DNA of 64,000 bases. Source: Epiperipatus broadwayi. Lineage: Eukaryota; Onychophora; Udeonychophora; Euonychophora; Peripatidae. The stretch is taken from positions 996,001 through 1,060,000 of the forward strand of contig JAQFVV010012671.1 in assembly GCA_028023455.1 (NCBI GenBank). The letters are read 5' to 3'. A model generated the notes under the pieces. The model ran no database searches, was not told where the DNA came from, and saw only the letters and a list, made by a program, of their open reading frames with translations. Each line of letters opens with the position of its first letter. Position 1 is the stretch's first letter. This document shows positions 57,461 through 64,000 of this stretch, in pieces. Position numbers and translations under genes: made by a program.

Positions 57461-58110
57461 TAATCATGTACTTTCTTAATTATTTTTTTTAATTTATGGG
57501 ACTAATTATTATTACAACTTTTAACTGTTATAGATATTTCTTATAATTATATTTATTGTGGAAATATTCATCATCACTAGCCTTTTACTATTTTTGCTAA
57601 AACAAACGTTTATGTGTTACATGAGCTGTTACTTTATTTGACCTTTTATTTTAAAATTTAATCAGTTGATTAATTATTTTATATCAATCATCTATTAATA
57701 ATATGGAATCTCCCTGCTATAATGTTTAATTATGATAAGAACAAGAAAAACCATTTATACTAGAAATACTTAGTCAGGTACACTGAAAACATTTAAATAA
57801 ATTATTAATATTAAAAGACAAAAAAACATATATAATGGTATCACTGTAATGGAAATTAATACCTTTTCCTTGATGATGATCAGACTTGTAAACAAGCAAG
57901 TTCTCATAAATAACCCATATTTTATTTTAATTTACAATAATGCAAATAATATTTATCCCATCTGTTGTGTATTGATAACTTATGTCCCCTCTTTCATCCT
58001 TATTAAAGGAAAGAAATAAACAAAGATATTTACATAAAACATTATGATGTCAACTTAAATGTAATTTTTAAGTTCATAATGAAAATATCCTAGTACAAGA
58101 TTATAATCGT
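57461..58110. other. AT-rich non-coding DNA
   Basis: No repeat or gene recognised between the gag remnant and the LTR element. Confidence 0.5.
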
Positions 58111-58138
58111 CCTTATTAATTGATTCAGAATATTGAAA

Positions 58139-59495
58139 CGTTTTTGCTGTCTGACTAGGTTTCTGTTACACATAAAATGCATGAGTTGATCAAGTTATGG
58201 AAAAAGAAGAAAGTTTCATTCCTATTTCTAAAAACATAACTATATTTCCTGATCAACTCCACCTAGTAATTGTTACAATTTACGCTATCGATAGAATCAG
58301 CTTTTATTTCTTTTATAAGGCCGCCAGGATTCATATAAGAACCTGCTGAAATCCGTCACATCGCGTCTCGTAGATTAAAAAAAAAAATGTTTTTAAAAAA
58401 ATCGGTATCATATTTTACCATAACTAGAATTCTTTACTAAATATTTTTATTATTGGAGCTTAGTCAACACATATTGGCAAAGGTAAATTATATTTTCAAA
58501 TCTTACTAAACTAATATTAATAAATGTAATAATAATCATCAAAAATGTACAATGAAAAGTTGATATTAGAAATAAATATTTTTATTCTAACAAATTAAAA
58601 TGTTTAGAGATAAATTACTAATTAAATAAAACTGGAGAGAACACACACTAATCCAGATATGAATCTATTAATGAAGTAAAGTAATTAAAACAATTTAACA
58701 AACAATGTTCACTTCTTACATTTCTTTTAGAAAGTTCTTTAAATTAAAGTCTCTTTAATAAGAAAATTAATGTCTAGAATTGTTTGCAAACTTTGTCACA
58801 ATCGGGAGAAGTTACTCTTAACTTACCGGTAAGTTGGTATAGATTTATGGATCCCGAGCTCATAGGAATTTCCATTGGTCCCTCCTGCCAGCATCTTCAA
58901 TTATTGGTTCATTCTATAGCTAGTGAAAAAGCACAGTTGTGGTGACTCTTTCATTGTAAAAAGTGGTATTCACAAAGCGCCATTTCCATGCTTGTGTGAC
59001 AGCTTTGTACAGCAAATGGCATACCTGTGCAGAAGTATATTTCTGCTACAGGTTATGCTCACAGAAACCCCCAACTGTAAGACATGGAACCAGAACGTAA
59101 AGAAAGACCTAGATCAAAGTTGTCTTCTTCTTTTTATACCTCGATCCATTTTTTAAAACTTCTGCACATCCTTTTGTCCTTTTCTCAGTATATAAGATAA
59201 TAATCTTGTACACTCTCTCTTTAATTTAAGTTACAAAGTTTTTATTTTTTATCATAATTCTGCCATCTTTAATTAGCCAAAATATTTTTCTTTTAGCTTA
59301 TTTGGATTAGTAATTTGTGCGTCTTTTGTTCTCTCTAATTTTAACTTTTATTTTTAATTACATAAAAAAAATTAATGACAATTTTAACTTTCATTGTATG
59401 TTTTAAAAAAATAAATTATACTAATCAGAAAAAAATCTAAGAATGTTTTTCTTTTAAAAGATCGCTAAATTTACTTTTTTTTTTAGCTTTTAACA
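58139..59495 (-). repeat. LTR, downstream copy (empty site)
   Basis: Minus-strand 5' end TGTTAAAAGC at 59495; 3' end GCAAAAACG at 58139 (mutated CA). Contains a TATA motif, minus-strand TATAAAAAG, at 59138-59130, preserved in the other copy. It also has the 16-bp palindrome AACTTACCGGTAAGTT (58820-58835), which on either strand carries a consensus splice donor GTAAGT. At 58508-58518 it holds a single AAACTAATATT, the uninterrupted target of the insertion present in the other LTR. Confidence 0.75.
59130..59138 (-). promoter_or_regulatory. LTR TATA box
   Basis: Minus-strand GGTATAAAAAG. The motif is conserved in both LTRs (other copy 62086-62094), placing the transcription start about 25-30 nt downstream (near 59105) and a long U5 of almost 1 kb. 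Confidence 0.5.
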
Positions 59496-60236
59496 AATGC
59501 CAATATATTTGTATCATATATAAATAAACAGTACATACCATCGGACAAGGAGATGAAAATAAAATAGGGGTTTATGCTAATTTTATTCTTAAGTTTTTAA
59601 GTCCATATTCGTGTTTTTTTTTTGTATTAGCGTGCTGATATATCTCGTAGACTCATTCAACAAGTGACATGCAGCTTTAACGCCCACATTTGGGTCTATC
59701 ACAGCAGAAATGAAACATTTCCACATTTACCTGTGTCCTTTCCGCTCAAGCGTTATATTAACTATAAGAAGCCCAAGTTATAAGCACATATGAGCATTGC
59801 TCATCATTTTGAGTCTTATAGGCTCGTGGCAACTTGGTCTGCCCTCCCCTTTTTCAGGATCCCTGCTAGAAATAGACTGATGGGCATTTAAAGATGGTCT
59901 TATGTTATATACTGCATACAAGGACTCAGGGCTATACTTTTTCTTCTCTTCAGTAACTGCCTACCCAGTTAAATACTTGTGACTTAACATCTACAACAGC
60001 CACAATCATGTTTTTTTAAACATATTAAAAAAATATATATTTTTCTTTCTGTAAGTCATATTAAACAAATATTTTTATATTTGTATAATCAGGGTTTAAT
60101 TAGTTAGTTTTTTTAACTACTATTCATTTTCCTGGCTATGGGTTTTTTGGGTCATCATTGTAATGTTCTTTACCATTACAACTTATCTCAGGTTGTTGTT
60201 GTTGCATTGAAGCTCCATGTTGGGGGCCATTAAAAT
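59496..60236 (-). other. Interior of the non-autonomous LTR element
   Basis: About 740 bp. On the minus strand it runs from the primer-binding site through a CAACAACAACAAC tract to a less AT-rich central part (59640-59970) including GAAAAAGGGGAGGGCAGA, a possible purine tract, though it is not next to an LTR. No gag or pol similarity was recognised. Confidence 0.55.
60213..60230 (-). other. Primer-binding site candidate
   Basis: On the plus strand GCTCCATGTTGGGGGCCA ends in CCA, so the minus strand TGGCCCCCAACATGGAGC could pair with the last 18 nt of a tRNA. It starts six bases after the LTR end, which is normal spacing. The tRNA partner is not identified. Confidence 0.6.
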
Positions 60237-62448
60237 GTTTTTGCCATCTGCCTAGATCTCTGTTACACATAAAATGCGTGAGTTGATCAAGTTATGGAAA
60301 AAGAAGAAAGTTTCATTCCTATTTCTAAAAACATAACTATATTTCCTGATCAACTCCACCTAGTAATTGTTACGATTTATGCTATCGATGGAATCAGCTT
60401 TTATTTCTTTTATAAGGTCGCCAGTATTCATATAAGAATCTGTTGAAATCTGTTGCATCGCATCTTGAAGATTAAAAAGAAAAATGTTTTTAAAAGAATT
60501 GGTATCATATTTTACCATAACTAGAATTATTTTCTAAATATTTTTATTATTGGATCTTAGTCAACACATATTGGCAAAGGTAAATTATATTTTCAAATCT
60601 TACTAAACTAATATTACATTCATATCAGCCTTTCAAGCCAAATTGTGCAAACGCTTTTGCGAGTGTTAAATAATAAATGAATACCCTCTGACCAGACAAG
60701 ATATAGAATTTATGCAGGAATAAAAGGAATCTCTTATTCCTATGACTCAAATATTTATATATGAGCAAATCTGAAGTACTGGCACAGAAGGTGTGACTAT
60801 AGAACAGTCACTTTAAATTACTATATATAACGTATGAATGAATGACGCCGATAAAATTTACTAGAATTTACTGAACGTCATTCCAACTGAAACTTAATTA
60901 TATATATAAATCAGCATTTATTTTTATAGCATCTGTATACAATTGTAATTACATTCATATTGGCCTTTCAAGCCAAATTGGTCAGAGGGTATTCATTTAT
61001 TATTTAACACTCGCAAAAGCGTTTGCACAATTTGGCTTGAAAGGCCGATATGAATGTAATTACAATTGTATACAGACACTATAAAAATAAATGCTGATTT
61101 ATATATATAATTAAGTTTCAGTTGGAATGACGTTCAGTAAATTCTAGTAAATTTCATCGGCTCATTCATTCATACGTTATATATAGTAATTTAAAGTGAC
61201 TGTTCTATAGTCACACCTTCTGTGCCAGTACTTCAGATTTGCTCATATATAAATATTTGAGTCATAGGAATAAGATATTCCTTTTATTCCTGCATAAATT
61301 CTATATCTTGTCTGGTCAGAGGGTATTCATTTATTATTTAACACTCGCAAAAGCATTTGCACAATTTGGCTTGAAAGGCCGATATGAATGAAATTACAAT
61401 TGTATACAGACGCTATAAAAATAAATGCTGATTTATATATATAAACTAATATTAATAAATTTAATAATAATCATCAATAATGTACAATGAAAAGTTGATA
61501 TTAGAAATAAATATTTTTTATTCTAACAAATTAAAATGTTGAGATAAATTACTAATTAATAAAACTGGAGAGAACACACACTAATCCAGATATGAATCCA
61601 TTAATGAGGTAAAGTAATTAAAACAATTTAATAAACAAAGTTCACTTCTTACATTTCTTTTAGAAAGTTCTTTAAATTAAAGTCTCTTTAATAAGAAAAT
61701 TAATATCTATCAGGATTATTTTAAGCTTATTTAAGAATTGTTTGCAAACTTTGTCACAATCGGGAAAAGTTACTCTTTACTTACTGGTAAGTTGGTGTAG
61801 ATTTATGGGATCCTGAGCTCATGGGAATTTCCATTGGTCCCTCCTGACAGCATCTTCAATTATTGGTCCATTCTATAGCTAGAGAAAAAGCACAATTGTG
61901 GTGACTCTTTCATTGTAAAAAGTGGTATTCACAAAGCGCCATTTCCATGCTTGCGTGATAGCTTTGTACAGCAAGTGGCATACCTGTGCAGAAGTACATT
62001 ACTGCTACAGGTTATGCTCACGGAAAACCCCAACTCCAAGACATGGAACCAGAAGGTAAAGAATGACCTAGATCAAAGTTGTCCTCTTTTTATACCTCGA
62101 TCCAGTTTTTGAAACTTCTGCGCATCCTTTTGTCCTTTTCTCAGCATATAAGATAATCTTGTACACTCTCTTAAATTTAAGTTACAAAGTCTTTATTTTT
62201 TTATCATAATTCTGCCATCTTTAATTAGCCAAAATATTTTTCTTTTAGCTTATCTGGATTAGTAATTTGTGCGTCTTTTGTTCTCTCCAATTTTAACTTT
62301 TATTTTTAATTACATAAAAAAAAATGAACGACAATTTTAACTTTCACTGGATGTTTTAAAAAAATAAATTATACTAATCAGAAAAAATCTAAAAATGTTT
62401 TTCTTTTAAAAGATAGCTAAATTTACTTTTTTTTTTTAGCTTTTAACA
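60237..62448 (-). repeat. LTR, upstream copy (interrupted)
   Basis: The same LTR as 58139-59495 with an 827-bp insertion at 60616-61442; without it the length is about 1374 bp. It keeps the TATA motif at 62094-62086. The splice-donor palindrome is altered here (ACTTACTGGTAAGTT). Copies look roughly 95% alike by eye, indicating an older insertion. Confidence 0.75.
60616..61442 (+). mobile_element. 827-bp palindromic insertion with 11-bp duplication
   Basis: The insert interrupts the LTR, with AAACTAATATT at 60605-60615 and 61443-61453 and the single empty site visible in the other LTR (58508-58518). It starts ACATTCATATCAGCC and ends with AAATGCTGATTTATATATAT. The left part is the reverse complement of the right part. 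A roughly 130-bp unit with GCAAAAGCGTTTGCACAATT and GGCTTGAAAGGCC occurs three times (inverted at 60616-60690, direct at 61005-61060 and 61330-61385). No ORF. It is a dimeric inverted retroposon of a family distinct from P. Confidence 0.85.
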
Positions 62449-62475
62449 AATGCCTTATTAATCCATTCAGAATAT

Positions 62476-64000
62476 AGTTGGTAAAATTTGAGCATTCTAA
62501 AACATCCACTATGTCACTTATAATTTCTCGCACTAGAGATTCTGCTTTAAAAATGTAGTTATTTGATTCATTTATTAAAGTAAATTTGATTTTTCACAGC
62601 ATAGATGGTAAATGGTAGGTAGATTTCCTTTCAGTTTTGATGATTATAGCTTCATGGATGATGACTTTCTTTCCCTGAAGTCACCTTGCAATTAGCAATG
62701 CATGGTTGTCTGTATTGTTATTTATATATATTTACTAGAATAACTTGAATGAAGTTAAATCAATATTTTTACTGTTAGATATTTTTAATTAAAGTTAGTT
62801 TGATCTCCAGTTTAAAATTAGAAACACTTTGGAAATATCGAATAATTCAAAATTTAATTTGGGAGATTTCACTTTCAAATCCCTCAGTTGGCTAGATTTG
62901 AATTTATATGCCTTTTATTCCTTTCCTGAATATCCATAGAGTTATTTCTATTAATCTTTCATCTTAATAGCAGCTGGAATTTTTATTTGTACTTTGAGTT
63001 CGATTTTTCTGCTTAAACTTTATGCAGGTTGTTCAGCCGATGAGATTTTTAAATCTGAATTTGGAGAAGAAGCTCATTGGTTTTTTATATTTTTCCTATT
63101 ATCAAAATGAGAATGTTCTATAGAAGGTAATTTTTGATGACTTTGAATATCAAGTTCATGATTATGATTTAGGTTGATTGTTTACATCAATATTAGTGAT
63201 TATTATATATATTAATAACAATGATGATTTTATTGGTTATTTCTTTCCTTTAAATAATCTTTCATTTCTTGATTGCGTCTAATCTATCTGATCATATTTC
63301 CCTCTACTATTGTAGTATATAGGAGTTATATCACAATTAACGAGATGATTTTAACAAAAGTTAGTTTTCATGTATACGTTTTATAGTTTAATTAAAATAT
63401 GCAATTTATCATAATCTTACATTTGGTGTTTAAATGGATAAAACAATTATTGGCTTCTCAATTATAGTGCTTGTGATTAATTTCATTATTTTTTTATTGA
63501 AACAAATTTTAATAAGTCTTTATTCTCATTAATGTGGCGGTTGGTAGAGAATTTTATTATATTGGGTCTTGGATTTGAATTAGATAAAGGATGTTTTTAG
63601 TTGATATTGGAGAAATATAAGGCCATACCTTAAAATACATATATACATAATCATGCTACATGATGGGCTGTTTTTAAATAAGTAATTAACCATGTTCATA
63701 GATAAAAATAAGTAGCAAAAATCTAACTACAAAACTGAAAGAACCATGTAAAAGATGGCTAGAAAAGATAAATAGCTTTTATCTTTTGGAAAGTAGGTAA
63801 TGACATTTTTTAAAATAATAAACAAATATTAAAAAGTAAATTAAATTTAAAAAACCCATATTTAATAACCTTTACAGGCTAAAGACATTATTATGGAGAG
63901 ATCCTTGGATATGATAGTTAACATTTTAAATTTAAAATGTTTAAAAATAAAAGATAACTTTTATTTTTTCTAATTTTAATCTCGCACAAATAAGCAAATT
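62476..64000. other. AT-rich non-coding DNA
   Basis: No gene, RNA or repeat family recognised up to the window end. Confidence 0.5.

Larger units (their letters stand above)
58111..62475 (-). mobile_element. Non-autonomous two-LTR retrotransposon
   Basis: Two copies of a 1.36-kb sequence (58139-59495 and 60237-62448) in the same orientation enclose about 740 bp with no coding capacity that I recognise. On the minus strand each LTR starts TGTTAAAAGC; the upstream copy ends GCAAAAACA. An 18-nt primer-binding site candidate follows the upstream LTR at 60230-60213. Short interior, full LTRs and PBS are typical of a LARD-like derivative. Outside it lies an imperfect 23-bp repeat: CCTTATTAAT..ATTCAGAATAT at 58111-58133 and 62453-62475. 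That is far longer than the usual 4-6 bp LTR target duplication. Confidence 0.72.

Overview
The window is eukaryotic, AT-rich DNA that looks like animal (invertebrate) nuclear sequence. I recognise no host protein-coding gene. What can be supported is almost entirely transposable elements, most of them decayed, plus satellites and simple repeats. The evidence for an animal is the mix of families: Penelope-like elements (PLEs) with GIY-YIG endonuclease, a mariner-type DNA transposon with TA target duplications, a LINE reverse transcriptase, Ty3/Gypsy gag-pol remnants and tRNA-derived SINEs. The exact lineage cannot be read from the sequence alone.

Layout. 1-3.4 kb: AT-rich, no gene. 3.4 kb: a short tRNA-derived SINE with a 17-bp target-site duplication. 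4.26-4.96 kb: an inverted pair of PLE tails. 5.5-10.0 kb: a minus-strand Gypsy element (LTR-like repeats, polypurine tract, gag, zinc knuckle, integrase) that has lost its reverse transcriptase and carries an inserted PLE tail. 12.4 kb and 23.2 kb: two inverted-repeat elements. 15.14-15.84 kb: an unidentified insertion, less AT-rich than its surroundings, with a 13-bp duplication. 20.8-22.3 kb: a 1.45-kb foldback. 25.2 kb: one of several copies of a palindromic retroposon. 26.0-26.6 kb: a palindromic element holding a GIY-YIG remnant. 27.5-28.9 kb: a truncated PLE (RT + GIY-YIG + tail), followed head-to-head by a LINE at 28.9-30.8 kb. 31.5-32.6 kb: more inverted pairs. 34.1 and 43.9 kb: a 0.45-kb direct repeat bracketing a plus-strand Gypsy (38.9-43.7 kb, gag-like, protease, RT, RNase H, integrase). 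45.0-45.4 kb: a candidate solo LTR with a TATA box. 46.2-47.0 kb: a second palindromic GIY-YIG unit. 47.84-49.39 kb: a mariner element with a nested retroposon. 50.9-53.2 kb: further copies of the palindromic retroposon. 54.7-57.5 kb: a minus-strand Gypsy gag-protease-RT remnant. 58.1-62.4 kb: a non-autonomous two-LTR element whose upstream LTR carries an 827-bp palindromic insertion; the other LTR preserves the empty site. 62.4-64 kb: nothing recognised.

None of the coding regions appears intact: catalytic residues are substituted (Gypsy RT FVDV, PLE RT YFGD, mariner first Asp to Asn, Gypsy protease ETG) and frames are broken. The most unusual theme is that at least six different repeat families occur as inverted dimers (palindromes). 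Several are flanked by exact 11-17 bp target-site duplications, so they were inserted by a retroposition-like route and not by a standard cut-and-paste transposase. The PLE tail also contains a tRNA-like pol III promoter (box A/box B), suggesting a PLE/SINE chimera. Percent identities and family names were judged by eye.
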